64,000 nt of DNA, taken from contig NZ_CAMPHI010000004.1 in NCBI RefSeq assembly GCF_946885955.1, forward strand, positions 62,001-126,000, written 5' to 3'. The translations under genes were made by a program, and so were the position numbers. Numbering within the stretch: the stretch's first letter is position 1; every line of letters starts with the position of its first letter. The notes under the pieces are model-generated. The model was not told the DNA's origin. It did no database searches and saw nothing but the letters and a program-made list of their open reading frames with translations. The DNA is from an uncultured Pseudomonas sp. GTDB taxonomy: Bacteria; Pseudomonadota; Gammaproteobacteria; Pseudomonadales; Pseudomonadaceae. Below are positions 20,731 to 30,430 of this stretch, piece by piece.

Positions 20731-23625
20731 ATGAGTAAAGGAATCCAACGCGCCGCCAGTGCCCTGCTGATTGCCGTCGCCTTCTACAGTTTGCTGGGCT
20801 TCCTGATCCTGCCGGGCATCGGCCTGCGCATCGCCAACCAGCAACTGGCGCACTATGCCAAGGTGCCGGCCAGCGTGCAGCGCCTGCAGTTCAACCCCTT
20901 CAGCCTGGAGCTGAGCCTGTGGGGCTTGCATATCGGCGAAACGCAGCAGGCGCAGATCGCCTTTGCACGCCTGTATGCCAACCTGCAACTCGACAGCCTG
21001 TGGCGCGGCGCCCTGCACCTGCAAGCAGTCGAGCTGGATGGCCCCCATAGTGACCTGCGCATTGCCAAGGACGGTACGCTCAACCTGAGCCAACTCTTCG
21101 AGCTGCCGCCGAGCGGCGAACAGCCAAGCCCGCCGGAGCCCGAGAAAGCCTTTGCACTGCAGATCGAGCGGATCGCACTGAGCGGCGGCAGCCTGCACTT
21201 TCAGGATCTGCGCCCAGCCCAGCCCATCGACCTGACCTACGATGAGCTGGATTTCGAGCTGCACAACCTCAGTACCCTGCCCGACCATAATGCCGAGCTG
21301 ACCCTGGCCGCCAGCGGCCCCAATGGCGCGCGTATCGACTGGAGCGGCGACCTCAGCCTGGCCCCGCTCGGCTCCACCGGCAGCCTGAAGATCAGCGATG
21401 GACGCCTGAAAACCTTCTGGCCCTACGTGCACGACGCCGTGCCCCTGGTGCTGGAAGACGGCGTCGTCGACCTGACGACCGATTACTCGTTCAACATGGC
21501 CGATGGTCTCAAGCTGCTGCTGAGCAATACGCAGGTCCGGGTCGCGCCCCTGGCCATCGCCAGCGGCGACGGCCGTCCGCTGCTCAAGCTGGCTGAATTG
21601 GAGATAGGGGCGAGCAGTGTCGATCTGGCCAAACAGCAGGTGGTGATCGGCCAGGTCCGCAGCCGCCAGCTGGAAACCTGGGTCACCCGCGAAGCCGACG
21701 GCGTACTGGATTGGCAAAAGCTCCTGAGCCCGCCGCGGGCCAACGACGCGACGCCGGCAAAGGATGCCGCAGCCGCGCCGAGCAAACCCTGGCAGGTGCT
21801 GGTCCGCGATGTGCAGTTGCGTGATTACCAGATCCATCTGGCCGACCGCGTGCCCGAGCAGCCGGTGGAGATCGACCTCGGCCCGCTGGCGCTCGACCTG
21901 GCGAATTTCGACAGCCTCGGCACCTCGCCCTTCACCATCAAGCTGGACAGCGGCGTGGGCAAGCAGGGCAAGGTGCAAGTCGCGGGTCAGGTCCAGTTGA
22001 GCCCGACCAGCGCCAGCCTGAAAGTCAGCAGCCAGGGGATCGACCTGCGCCCGGCGCAGGCCTACCTCAGCCCCTTCGTGCGGATCGAGCTGCGCAGCGG
22101 CCTGCTCGGCAGCGATCTGGACGTGCGCCTGAACAGCGTCGAGCCCTTGGCGTTCAGCGTCAACGGCACGGCCAGGATCAATCAACTGCACACCCTGGAT
22201 ACCCTCAAGGGCCGCGATTTCCTGCGCTGGCAACAGCTCGACCTGCTCGGTCTGGACTACCGCCACGGCGAAAGCCTGAGCATCGACGAGGTGCAGCTGA
22301 ACCAACCCTATGCGCGCTTCATCATCAACGAAGACCTGACCACCAATGTCAGCGACCTGATGGTCCCCCGCAGCGCACCTGCGGCCTCCGTACAACCCGC
22401 GCCGGCAGCTGACGCGAGCGAGCCGCTGGCGATCCGCATCGGCGGCGTGAGCTTCCAGGACGGCTCGGCGAACTTCGCCGACTTCAGCCTGACGCCGAAT
22501 TTCGCCACCGCGATCCAGCAGCTCAACGGCCGCATCGGCACCCTCGACAGCCGTGCCCAAACGCCCGCCAGCGTGGATATCGCCGGCAAGGTCGATCGCT
22601 ATGCGCCGGTCAGTATCAAGGGCAGCCTGACACCCTTCGATCCATTGCAGCGCCTGGATATCCGCACCCAGTTCAAGCAGATCGAGCTGACCACCCTGAC
22701 CCCCTACTCCGGCAAGTTCGCCGGCTACCGTATCCGCAAGGGCCGGCTCAGCCTGGACCTGCACTACCGCATCAGCCAGGGCCAACTGAATGCCGAGAAC
22801 AGCGTGGTGGTCGAGCAGCTGCAGCTTGGCGAAAAGGTCGACAGCCCCAGCGCAGTCGACTTGCCGATCCGCCTGGCGGTGGCCTTGCTCAAGGACACCG
22901 ACGGCAAAATCGCCCTGAGCCTGCCGGTCAGCGGCGACCTCAACAACCCGCAATTCAGCGTCATGCCGATCGTCTGGAAAACCCTGCGCAATCTGGTGCT
23001 GCGCGCGGCTCAGGCGCCGTTCAAGTTTATCGGCGGGCTGGTCGGCGGCTCGGATGTAGACCTCAGCAGCGTGCATTTCAGCGCCGGCAGCAGCGAACTC
23101 GACGGCGAGGCGCAGAAGGTACTGGACACCCTGGCCAACGCCCTGAAGGAACGCCCGACATTGCGCCTGGAGGTGCAGGGCGTCAGCGCGCAGCGTATTG
23201 ATGGCCCGCCGGTGGCCGAGCAGCGCCTGGAACGCGAATTCCAGCGCACCTATTACCAGATCCTGCAACGCCGTGGCGATACGGTGCCGGCCGGCGCCAG
23301 CCAGTTGCAGGTTCCCGAGGAGGAAAAGCCCGCTCTACTCGAAGGCATTTACCGAACTCGCCTGAAACAGCAACCACCTGCCGAATGGAAGGAACTGGAC
23401 GATCAGCAGCGCGCCGATAAACTGCGCGAAGCCGTGCTGCAATTCTGGGCCAAAAGCGCGTCGCTGCAACGCCGCCTGGCCCAGGCCCGGGCTGCGCAGA
23501 TCAAGGACTACCTGGTCGATCGCGGCGGTCTCTCGGACAAGCGCGTCTACCTGCTGGACGCCAGCCTGGGAGAGGTACAGGCCGACGGCAGCGTGGCCAC
23601 GCAACTGCATCTCGACAGCGAATAA
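20731..23625 (+). CDS. DUF748 / AsmA-like membrane-anchored periplasmic protein
   Basis: A 964-residue protein with one N-terminal membrane helix (about residues 10-30) and a long repetitive beta-rich body typical of DUF748 and AsmA-like proteins, which bridge the periplasm and are linked to lipid transport and envelope integrity. The GFLILPGIGLRIANQQL opening is the family start. The C-terminal part from VDLSSVHFSAGSSELDGEAQKVLDTLANAL resembles an OmpA-like peptidoglycan-binding domain. GGAAGA is ten bases before the ATG at 20731; a GTG six bases earlier is the alternative. Two small DUF2845 genes follow closely, suggesting an operon. Confidence 0.82.
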   Translation: MSKGIQRAASALLIAVAFYSLLGFLILPGIGLRIANQQLAHYAKVPASVQRLQFNPFSLELSLWGLHIGETQQAQIAFARLYANLQLDSLWRGALHLQAVELDGPHSDLRIAKDGTLNLSQLFELPPSGEQPSPPEPEKAFALQIERIALSGGSLHFQDLRPAQPIDLTYDELDFELHNLSTLPDHNAELTLAASGPNGARIDWSGDLSLAPLGSTGSLKISDGRLKTFWPYVHDAVPLVLEDGVVDLTTDYSFNMADGLKLLLSNTQVRVAPLAIASGDGRPLLKLAELEIGASSVDLAKQQVVIGQVRSRQLETWVTREADGVLDWQKLLSPPRANDATPAKDAAAAPSKPWQVLVRDVQLRDYQIHLADRVPEQPVEIDLGPLALDLANFDSLGTSPFTIKLDSGVGKQGKVQVAGQVQLSPTSASLKVSSQGIDLRPAQAYLSPFVRIELRSGLLGSDLDVRLNSVEPLAFSVNGTARINQLHTLDTLKGRDFLRWQQLDLLGLDYRHGESLSIDEVQLNQPYARFIINEDLTTNVSDLMVPRSAPAASVQPAPAADASEPLAIRIGGVSFQDGSANFADFSLTPNFATAIQQLNGRIGTLDSRAQTPASVDIAGKVDRYAPVSIKGSLTPFDPLQRLDIRTQFKQIELTTLTPYSGKFAGYRIRKGRLSLDLHYRISQGQLNAENSVVVEQLQLGEKVDSPSAVDLPIRLAVALLKDTDGKIALSLPVSGDLNNPQFSVMPIVWKTLRNLVLRAAQAPFKFIGGLVGGSDVDLSSVHFSAGSSELDGEAQKVLDTLANALKERPTLRLEVQGVSAQRIDGPPVAEQRLEREFQRTYYQILQRRGDTVPAGASQLQVPEEEKPALLEGIYRTRLKQQPPAEWKELDDQQRADKLREAVLQFWAKSASLQRRLAQARAAQIKDYLVDRGGLSDKRVYLLDASLGEVQADGSVATQLHLDSE

Positions 23626-23634
23626 GGGGACAGC

Positions 23635-23934
23635 ATGAAACACATTTATTCGGCATGCCTGACCCTGATCCTTGGCGGCCTGGCCAGCCTGGCTCAAGCC
23701 GAGACCCTGCGCTGCGGCAGCCAGTTGGTGAGTATCGGCGACCGCAGCTTCGAGGTGCTGCAGAAATGCGGCGAGCCGGTCGACCGCGACCTGATCGGCT
23801 ACAGCCTCGGGCCGTCCGACCGCCGCGAATACAGCATCGAAGAATGGGTTTATGGGCCGGACAATGGCATGCTGAGCATCCTCACGTTCGAGGGCAATCG
23901 CTTGCGCCAGATCGAACGACAACGCAGTCGTTAG
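23635..23934 (+). CDS. DUF2845 small secreted protein (copy 1)
   Basis: A 99-residue protein with a signal peptide (cleavage near AQA) and two cysteines in LRCGSQLV and LQKCGEPV, probably forming a disulfide. The ETLRCGSQLVSIGDR and EEWVYGPDNG stretches are the DUF2845 pattern. Function unknown; periplasmic. It starts nine bases after the DUF748 gene and is followed by a paralogue. Confidence 0.75.
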   Translation: MKHIYSACLTLILGGLASLAQAETLRCGSQLVSIGDRSFEVLQKCGEPVDRDLIGYSLGPSDRREYSIEEWVYGPDNGMLSILTFEGNRLRQIERQRSR

Positions 23935-23951
23935 CCGCCACGGATAGCCCC

Positions 23952-24251
23952 ATGAAACCTCTGATCGCCGCCCTTCTGCTGCTCCTACCCCTCTGCGCCG
24001 AGGCGTCCTCGACCCTGCGCTGCAACAGCGCCCTGATCAGCGTCGATGACTCCAGCGGCGTGGTCATCAGCAAATGCGGCGAACCGCTGAGCCGCGCCTT
24101 TCTCGGCTACCGCGAGATTGTCGACGACTATGGCTTCCGCCAGGAAGTCACGGTCGAGGAATGGACCTACGGCCCGCGCAACGGCATGTACCACTTCCTG
24201 CGTTTCGAAGGTAACCGCCTGGTCGGGATAGAAAGCAAACGCGGCAACTGA
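23952..24251 (+). CDS. DUF2845 small secreted protein (copy 2)
   Basis: A 99-residue paralogue of the preceding gene with the same layout: signal peptide, LRCNSALIS, ISKCGEPLS and EEWTYGPRNGMYHFLRFEGNRL. The two share the cysteine spacing and C-terminal FEGNRL motif but have diverged elsewhere, so the duplication is old. The 17-base gap suggests co-transcription. Confidence 0.75.
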   Translation: MKPLIAALLLLLPLCAEASSTLRCNSALISVDDSSGVVISKCGEPLSRAFLGYREIVDDYGFRQEVTVEEWTYGPRNGMYHFLRFEGNRLVGIESKRGN

Positions 24252-24309
24252 CAAAACAGTGGCCAACTGCTAGCCTCGCCGACACCCTGTCGCCAAGGAA
24301 CGGTTGTCG

Positions 24310-25764
24310 ATGTTGATCATCCCTGCAGAACACCCGCTGGATTGGAAAAAGCCGCCCGTCGTCACCCTGCTGCTGATCCTGCTCAACGTGCTGATCTATT
24401 TCGGCTACCAGGGCGGCGACCAGGCACGCGAGGACCAGGCGGTCAAACTCTACCTGGACGGCGGCCTGCTCAATCGCGAGCGCGAGCTGTTCCTGCCGGC
24501 ATTTGCCGAACGCAATGACCTGGATGCCGACGAGCAACGCTACGTCGCCGCCATGCGTCGCAGCGACCTGGCCCGCCAGGTGCTCTACGACCTGGAATTC
24601 GAAAACACCCTGCACCACAACCCTCAGTACCAGGCCGACGCCAAGTGGCAGGCGGCCCGCCAGCAGGCCGAGGCCGCACGGGACCGCATCAGCAGCATGC
24701 GTTTCGGTTTCATCCCCGCACGCTTCAGCATCGAGGGATTGTTCGGCGCCATGTTCCTGCATGCCGACTTCGGCCACCTGGCGGGCAACATGCTGTTCCT
24801 GTTTATTTTCGGCTTCGCTCTGGAGATCGCCCTCGGGCGCTGGATGTACCTGGGCTTGTATCTACTCAGCGGAGTCGCCTCGCACGTGCTCTGGTGGATC
24901 ATGGACCCGGTATGGGTCACCGGCATCGGCGCGTCGGGGGCGATCTCCGGCTTGATGGGCATGTACCTCGGTATCTACGGGCTACGCAGGATCAACTTCT
25001 TCTACTGGCTGGGACCGCTGTTCGGCTACTTTCGCGCGCCGGCGCTGTGGATTCTGCCGGTCTGGCTGGGCAAGGAACTCTATGGCCTGCTGCTGGCGAG
25101 CGATCACATCAACTACTACGCGCACATCGGCGGCCTGCTCGCGGGCTTCGTCTGCGTCTGGCTACCGCGCCAGGGCGGCAAGCTGAAAGTCGATGAAGCC
25201 TACCTGCACAAGGAAGACCCGGATGCCCCCTTCAAGCGCGAATTGACGGGCCTGGACCAACTGATCGGCGCCTTCTCCCTGGAGCAGGCCGCCAGCCGCG
25301 GACGAACCATGCTGGAGCAGTATCCCGCGCGCCTGGATCTGCTCGAGCGCCTCTATCCGCTGGCCCTCAGCCGCCAGGACAAGCCCCTGCTGAGCACCGT
25401 GCTGCAGCAGCTATTCAAACTGCCGGAACACGCGGGCAGCCTGCCGCTACTGCAACGCCTGGCGCAGGACAGCAGCAATGCGCAACACCGCGTATTGCAA
25501 CACCCCGCGGTGCAATTACACCTGCTGCAACGCCTGCTGCGCCAAGGCGAAGTGCCCTTGGCCCTGAGCACCTGGCGCCGCCTGAGTAGAATCGAACAAC
25601 GCCCCGCCAATCTGCCAGCGCTGACCCTGCAACTGGCCAAGCTGCTGGGTAAACAGCAGGACTACCCAGGTCTGGCCGAGTTGGCGCAGTTTCTCGCCGC
25701 GGCTTACCCGCAAGCCGAACAGACCGCGCAACTGAGCCTCTATCGTCAACACCTGGGACGCTAA
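24310..25764 (+). CDS. Rhomboid-family intramembrane serine protease with C-terminal helical extension
   Basis: A 484-residue membrane protein. A first helix near residues 18-35 is followed by a soluble loop of about 90 residues and a rhomboid core (about 130-290). The catalytic serine is S209 in GIGASGAISGL and the partner histidine H272 in YYAHIGGLLAG; HxxxN-like HADFGHLAGN precedes them. After residue 300 comes a roughly 180-residue alpha-helical, TPR-like cytoplasmic tail. Rhomboids cleave transmembrane substrates; none can be named here. ATG 24310 is preferred to an in-frame TTG at 24304 on Shine-Dalgarno spacing. Confidence 0.88.
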   Translation: MLIIPAEHPLDWKKPPVVTLLLILLNVLIYFGYQGGDQAREDQAVKLYLDGGLLNRERELFLPAFAERNDLDADEQRYVAAMRRSDLARQVLYDLEFENTLHHNPQYQADAKWQAARQQAEAARDRISSMRFGFIPARFSIEGLFGAMFLHADFGHLAGNMLFLFIFGFALEIALGRWMYLGLYLLSGVASHVLWWIMDPVWVTGIGASGAISGLMGMYLGIYGLRRINFFYWLGPLFGYFRAPALWILPVWLGKELYGLLLASDHINYYAHIGGLLAGFVCVWLPRQGGKLKVDEAYLHKEDPDAPFKRELTGLDQLIGAFSLEQAASRGRTMLEQYPARLDLLERLYPLALSRQDKPLLSTVLQQLFKLPEHAGSLPLLQRLAQDSSNAQHRVLQHPAVQLHLLQRLLRQGEVPLALSTWRRLSRIEQRPANLPALTLQLAKLLGKQQDYPGLAELAQFLAAAYPQAEQTAQLSLYRQHLGR

Positions 25765-25768
25765 ACGC

Positions 25769-25803
25769 AAAAAAGCCCTCCAGGCTGAACCTGGAGGGCT
25801 TTC
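25769..25803. terminator. Bidirectional terminator between rhomboid and CsbD genes
   Basis: AGCCCTCCAGG (25774-25784) and CCTGGAGGGCT (25790-25800) form an 11-bp stem flanked by an A run on the left and TTTCT on the right, so it can stop transcripts from both converging genes. Confidence 0.9.
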
Positions 25804-25816
25804 TGCGCTCAGCGGG

Positions 25817-26014
25817 TTAAAGCTTGCCGCTGAAGTCGTTTACCTCTTCCTCGGCCTTTTCCTTGCTCCAACCGTAACGCTCCTGCAGTTTGCCGACCAG
25901 GTAGTCGGTGTGGCCTTCCGCCACATCCACATCGTCGTCGGTCAATTTGCCCCAGCGCTGCTTGATGCTACCGGTGACTTGCTTCCATTTACCTTTGAGC
26001 ACATCGGAATTCAT
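25817..26014 (-). CDS. CsbD family stress-response protein
   Basis: A 65-residue acidic, hydrophilic protein, MNSDVLKGKWKQVTGSIKQRWGKLTDDDVDVAEG..., matching the CsbD/YjbJ family, small helical proteins induced by general stress. GGAGGA lies seven bases before the ATG at 26014. Function is unknown. It is next to, and on the same strand as, a BON-domain protein, a pairing I recall from other Pseudomonas. Confidence 0.92.
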   Translation of the reverse strand: MNSDVLKGKWKQVTGSIKQRWGKLTDDDVDVAEGHTDYLVGKLQERYGWSKEKAEEEVNDFSGKL

Positions 26015-26066
26015 AAGGCTGTCCTCCACATGATTGAGTGGTGTACATGCATGCACTTGCAGCCGT

Positions 26067-26462
26067 TTAGTCGGCGGTTTTCAGACCATCGGCAGACACA
26101 GCGGTAACACCATCGACTTCCCGGGCCTTGGCGACTGCCAGATCGCGCTCGGCTTCGCTATCGACAACGCCGGAGAGGGACACTACGCCTTTGTTGGTCT
26201 CGACCTTGATATCCATGCCGCTAAGGCTGTCGTCGGCAAGAAATATGGACTTCACTTTGCTGGTGATCCAGGTGTCGGTTACCACCTCACCGGCCTTGTC
26301 CATGGTGTCATCGGCTTTGTCCATGGTGTCATTGGTAGCCAACATGACCGGCTGCACGGCTTGGCCGCTTTCGGCGAAAGCATTCCCAGCCCCAGCCAAC
26401 GCTAATCCAAGGACGGTGGCGGTCGTTGCAGTAACTACAAAATGACTGATTGGCTTTTTCAT
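26067..26462 (-). CDS. BON-domain periplasmic protein (OsmY-like)
   Basis: A 131-residue protein with a signal peptide (cleavage near AFA) and one BON domain from about residue 62: DTWITSKVKSIFLADDSLSGMDIKVETNKGVVSLSGVV. BON domains bind phospholipid or membrane components and occur in osmotic-stress proteins such as OsmY. A DTMDKADDTMDKA spacer duplication precedes the domain. The start ATG 26462 has AGGAG upstream; an in-frame TTG at 26471 is less likely. Confidence 0.88.
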   Translation of the reverse strand: MKKPISHFVVTATTATVLGLALAGAGNAFAESGQAVQPVMLATNDTMDKADDTMDKAGEVVTDTWITSKVKSIFLADDSLSGMDIKVETNKGVVSLSGVVDSEAERDLAVAKAREVDGVTAVSADGLKTAD

Positions 26463-26667
26463 GGTTATCAACTCCTGTACATCCTAGACATCTGCGGCTG
26501 TTCCAAGCTGCAGTCTCAGCAGTACTGTCGCAAGCCTCATGCCAGCTCTAATTGAGTTGATAAATCATTTAAAATCAATAGGTTGTGGAAACGACAAGAC
26601 CACAGCTCTCGTGCAATCTGCATGTTGCACGGAAATACCCGTGGCAAATTGCACGAAGCCGCGGGTG

Positions 26668-28083
26668 TCATGCCTGGCTGGCGAGTTTGCTCAGTGTGGC
26701 CTGCATGCTGGCCGCTTCGCCTACCAGCGGCGAGCGCGGGTAGCGCGCGCGGATAAAGGCCAGCAATTTCTGCGCAGGCTCCAGTTGCCCGAGCCCCTCG
26801 GCAAAGCCGCGAGCGGCGAGCAGGTAGGCGCGGGGAATGTCCGGATAGTCGGGAAAACGCTGATGCAGATTGCGCAACAGGCTCAGCGCCTCGCGGGTCT
26901 TGTGGCGCTGCAGCAGGGCCTCGGCCACACGCTCGCAGACCAGGGCGTTGTCCGGCAGGTAATCGGCCTTCAGCTGACGAGCGTTGAGCAACGCCGTAGC
27001 GGCCAACGGCGGGTTCAGCTCGGCGACCAACGGCAGGTAATGCGCGAGATGGCGCAGACAGCGCTCGCGATCGCGCAGGCCGAACAGCAGCTGGTGGAAA
27101 CGCTCGTTCAGCTTGAGATCGCCGGCATCGCGCTGCAGGGCGGCGCCAAGGGTTTCCAGAGCCTGGGCGCTCTGCCCTTCCTTGAGGCGGATCTCCGCCT
27201 GCGCCAGGGCGCGGCGGCGCTGGTACTCGGCCGCAGGGTAGGCCGCATGGCCGTCTTCATCGGCAATCACATAGCCAAGGGCGCCCTGATACTGAAACAC
27301 CGCATAGCCCATCATGGCGCACATTACCACCCCGAAATAGGCGAACAACAAGGTCGCGATCGGCATCAGCACCACGGTCGGCAGGCCGCTGGAGAGCATC
27401 GCGGTGACCCAGCTAGGCGATTGCCAGAGGATGAACAGAAAGGCGCACAGAATCAGATAACGCCAGCCCATCGCAGTGATTACCTGGCCGACCTGCTCGG
27501 GACTAAGCGCCGCGCCCAGCTCCTTATCGAGCGCAAGGCGGATGATGCTGGCCGGCATGACCAGCAGGATGGCGATATTGACCAACCAGAAAATCGCTTC
27601 GCTATGGAAGTCCGCGGCCAGCCAGAGCGCGCCGAAGGCAATCAGGAACACCGCCAACTGCTTGAAGAACAGGCTGAAACCTTCGCCGCTGAATGCACTC
27701 AGCAGGCTTGGCGCCTGACTTTGCGCCAGGCTACTGGCCTCGATCACGCTATGGAAATACTTGGTCGCCACACTGAACAGCGCGCCCCAGAGGATGACCG
27801 AGCGGGGCATGAACAAACCGGCCAGGGCCAGCAGCGCGGCGAATGCCAGAGGACCGGTTTGCAGTGCATAGAAGAAGAACTTGGGTATGCGCTGCCAGAA
27901 CGGCTGCGCGGTATTGGCAGCCCCGAGGAACTGTAATTGCCCGTTGCACAGCGGACAGCCCGGAGTTTCGTCGGGCGCATCGGCGTTCAGCGGGACACAA
28001 CAGTCGCCGAAGCTGCGCTCACAGGGCATGCAGTGCCAGGTGGCGGGCTGCGCGGGGTGGTAGCGGCAGAGAGTCTTGTCCAT
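26668..28083 (-). CDS. Zinc-finger / polytopic membrane / TPR-like hypothetical protein
   Basis: A 471-residue protein with three parts. Residues 1-55 hold a Cys/His cluster (CRYHPAQPATWHCMPCERSFGDCC and CPLCNG) resembling a B-box or zinc ribbon. Residues about 70-265 contain five or so hydrophobic helices (Yip1-like in outline). Residues 280-471 are helical repeats typical of TPR solenoids. I do not recognise a named family. ATG 28083 is preferred because GGAAGG lies eight bases upstream; another ATG is at 28089. It stands alone, convergent with nothing and followed by a gap of about 200 bp. Confidence 0.75.
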   Translation of the reverse strand: MDKTLCRYHPAQPATWHCMPCERSFGDCCVPLNADAPDETPGCPLCNGQLQFLGAANTAQPFWQRIPKFFFYALQTGPLAFAALLALAGLFMPRSVILWGALFSVATKYFHSVIEASSLAQSQAPSLLSAFSGEGFSLFFKQLAVFLIAFGALWLAADFHSEAIFWLVNIAILLVMPASIIRLALDKELGAALSPEQVGQVITAMGWRYLILCAFLFILWQSPSWVTAMLSSGLPTVVLMPIATLLFAYFGVVMCAMMGYAVFQYQGALGYVIADEDGHAAYPAAEYQRRRALAQAEIRLKEGQSAQALETLGAALQRDAGDLKLNERFHQLLFGLRDRERCLRHLAHYLPLVAELNPPLAATALLNARQLKADYLPDNALVCERVAEALLQRHKTREALSLLRNLHQRFPDYPDIPRAYLLAARGFAEGLGQLEPAQKLLAFIRARYPRSPLVGEAASMQATLSKLASQA

Positions 28084-28159
28084 AAGCATGGCCTTCCGGT
28101 GGGCAAAGCGCTAACCAAGCCCAGGGCTGGTGGCGCAAAGACACTATTGTCCACGTAAA

Positions 28160-28186
28160 AAAAGAGGGCCCGCAAGGGGCCCTCTT
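28160..28186 (-). terminator. Rho-independent terminator of pnp
   Basis: On the minus strand AAGAGGGCCC and GGGCCCTCTT (28186-28177 and 28171-28162) form a 10-bp stem followed by seven T residues. Confidence 0.9.
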
Positions 28187-28210
28187 CTCACATGTGAAAC
28201 CGTCGGCCGA

Positions 28211-30316
28211 TTAGGCGCCCGACGCTTCAGCCGCTGCGACGTCTTTGATCGACAGCTTGATACGGCCGCGGTTGTCCACGTCCAGTACCAGTACCTTGAC
28301 TTCCTGGCCTTCTTTCAGCACGTCGGTGACTTTCTCGACGCGCTGATCGCTGAGCATCGAGATGTGCACCAGGCCATCCTTGCCCGGCAGAATGTTGACG
28401 AAGGCGCCGAAGTCGACGATGCGCTCGACCTTGCCGACGTAGATCTTGCCGATCTCGGCTTCCGCGGTGATACCCAGGACGCGCTGACGCGCGGCCTCGG
28501 CAGCTTCCTTGGTCTCGCCGAAGATCTTGATCGAACCGTCGTCTTCGATGTCGATCGAGGCCTTGGTTTCCTCGCAGATGGCACGGATGGTCGCGCCACC
28601 CTTGCCGATCACGTCGCGAATCTTGTCCTGGTCGATCTTCATCGCGATCATGGTCGGTGCGTTGGCCGACAGCTCGCTGCGCGACTGGGCGATCACCTGG
28701 TTCATCTGGCCGAGGATATTCAGGCGCGCTTCCAGGGCTTGGCCCAGAGCGATTTCCATGATTTCTTCGGTGATGCCCTGGATTTTGATGTCCATCTGCA
28801 GCGCGGTTACGCCCTTGGCGGTACCGGCCACCTTGAAGTCCATGTCACCGAGGTGATCTTCGTCGCCGAGGATGTCGGTCAGTACGGCGAACTTCTCGCC
28901 TTCCTTGACCAGGCCCATGGCGATACCGGCAACCGGCGCCTTCATCGGTACACCGGCGTCCATCAGCGCGAGGGACGCACCGCAGACCGAGGCCATGGAG
29001 CTGGAACCGTTCGACTCGGTGATCTCCGACACCACACGAATGGTGTACGGGAACTCGTCGGCGCTCGGCAGCATGGCGGAAACGGAACGACGGGCCAGAC
29101 GACCGTGGCCGATTTCGCGGCGACCGGTAGCGCCCATGCGACCACACTCACCGACCGAGTACGGCGGGAAGTTGTAGTGCAGCATGAAGGGATCTTTCTT
29201 CTCGCCTTCGAGGGTGTCGAGCAGCTGTGCATCACGCGCGGTGCCGAGGGTGGCAACCACCAGGGCCTGGGTCTCGCCACGGGTGAACAGGGCCGAACCG
29301 TGGGTCTTGGCCAGTACCCCGACTTCGATGTTCAGGCCACGCACGGTGCGGGTGTCACGGCCGTCGATACGCGGCTTGCCGTTGACGATGTTCTCGCGCA
29401 CGGTGCGGTATTCGATTTCGCCGAAAGCGTCCTTCACTTCGCCAGCGGACGGTTGGCCTTCTTCGCCGGAGAACTTGGCGACGACCTGATCTTTCAACTC
29501 GCCCAGACGCGCGTAGCGGTCCTGCTTGATGATGATGGTGTAAGCCTGGGAAATCGCCTCGCCGAACTCGCTACGAATAGCGTTGAGCAGCGCGGTGTTT
29601 TCCGCCTTCGGCTGCCAGTCCCAAGTCGGCTTGGCGGCTTCGGCGGCCAACTCGGTGACAGCCTGGATCACGGCCTGGAATTCGTCATGGGCGAACAATA
29701 CGGCGCCCAGCATCTGGTCTTCGGTCAGCTCTTTGGCTTCGGATTCGACCATCAGTACGGCGTCTTTGGTACCGGCTACGACCATGTCCAGGCTGGAGGC
29801 CTTGAGTTGCTCGTAAGTCGGGTTCAGCAGGTAGCCGGTTTCCGGGTGGAAGGCCACGCGGGCGGCACCGATAGGGCCGTTGAACGGGATACCGGAAATA
29901 GCCAGCGCAGCCGAGGTACCGATCATCGCGGCGATGTCCGGATCGGTCTTCTTGCTGGTGGAGATCACGGTGCAGATGACCTGCACTTCGTTCTGGAAAC
30001 CTTCTGGGAACAGCGGACGGATAGGACGGTCGATCAGACGCGAGGTCAGGGTTTCTTTTTCGCTCGGGCGTGCTTCACGCTTGAAGAAACCGCCGGGGAT
30101 CTTACCTGCCGCATAGGTTTTTTCCTGGTAGTGCACCGACAGCGGGAAAAAGCCTTTGCTCGGGTCGGCGGTCTTGGCGCCGGTTACGGCAACCAGCACG
30201 GCAACGTCGTCGTCGACGGTGACCAGCACTGCGCCGGAGGCTTGACGGGCGATACGGCCAGTCTCGAGGGTAACGGTCGATTGACCGAACTGGAACTTCT
30301 TGATTACCGGGTTCAC
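28211..30316 (-). CDS. pnp: Polyribonucleotide nucleotidyltransferase (PNPase)
   Basis: A 701-residue 3'-5' phosphorolytic exoribonuclease, core of the RNA degradosome. Two RNase PH domains are visible, the second with [18 protein letters not shown] catalytic region ([12 protein letters not shown]) and [14 protein letters not shown]. They are followed by a KH domain ([15 protein letters not shown]) and an S1 domain ([31 protein letters not shown]). The start is GTG at 30316 with AAGGA eight bases upstream and gives the exact family length. It follows rpsO, the conserved rpsO-pnp arrangement. Confidence 0.97.
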   Translation of the reverse strand: MNPVIKKFQFGQSTVTLETGRIARQASGAVLVTVDDDVAVLVAVTGAKTADPSKGFFPLSVHYQEKTYAAGKIPGGFFKREARPSEKETLTSRLIDRPIRPLFPEGFQNEVQVICTVISTSKKTDPDIAAMIGTSAALAISGIPFNGPIGAARVAFHPETGYLLNPTYEQLKASSLDMVVAGTKDAVLMVESEAKELTEDQMLGAVLFAHDEFQAVIQAVTELAAEAAKPTWDWQPKAENTALLNAIRSEFGEAISQAYTIIIKQDRYARLGELKDQVVAKFSGEEGQPSAGEVKDAFGEIEYRTVRENIVNGKPRIDGRDTRTVRGLNIEVGVLAKTHGSALFTRGETQALVVATLGTARDAQLLDTLEGEKKDPFMLHYNFPPYSVGECGRMGATGRREIGHGRLARRSVSAMLPSADEFPYTIRVVSEITESNGSSSMASVCGASLALMDAGVPMKAPVAGIAMGLVKEGEKFAVLTDILGDEDHLGDMDFKVAGTAKGVTALQMDIKIQGITEEIMEIALGQALEARLNILGQMNQVIAQSRSELSANAPTMIAMKIDQDKIRDVIGKGGATIRAICEETKASIDIEDDGSIKIFGETKEAAEAARQRVLGITAEAEIGKIYVGKVERIVDFGAFVNILPGKDGLVHISMLSDQRVEKVTDVLKEGQEVKVLVLDVDNRGRIKLSIKDVAAAEASGA

Positions 30317-30409
30317 GGTGTTTTCCTTCTCTTTATTGCCTTGGGGAAAGCGGTTGTCACATCCACCCGGCCGGCGTCGCCAGCCAGGGTATTGCAAAAT
30401 AGGTGGGCA

Positions 30410-30430
30410 GCTACGGGAGTCGAACCCGGC
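30410..30430 (-). other. tRNA T-arm-like sequence in the rpsO-pnp spacer
   Basis: The minus strand reads GCCGGGTTCGACTCCCGTAG, a good match to a tRNA T-arm with its conserved TTCGA loop, and is followed by GCTGCCCACC. No D arm, anticodon arm or 5' acceptor strand (GGGCAGC) is found upstream, so this is not a functional tRNA. It may be a tRNA fragment, an old attachment remnant, or chance. Confidence 0.3.

Noticed and set aside
20710..23268. A minus-strand open frame of 852 codons opposite the DUF748 gene
   Set aside because: Shadow frame from codon bias; no signal, membrane or family features.
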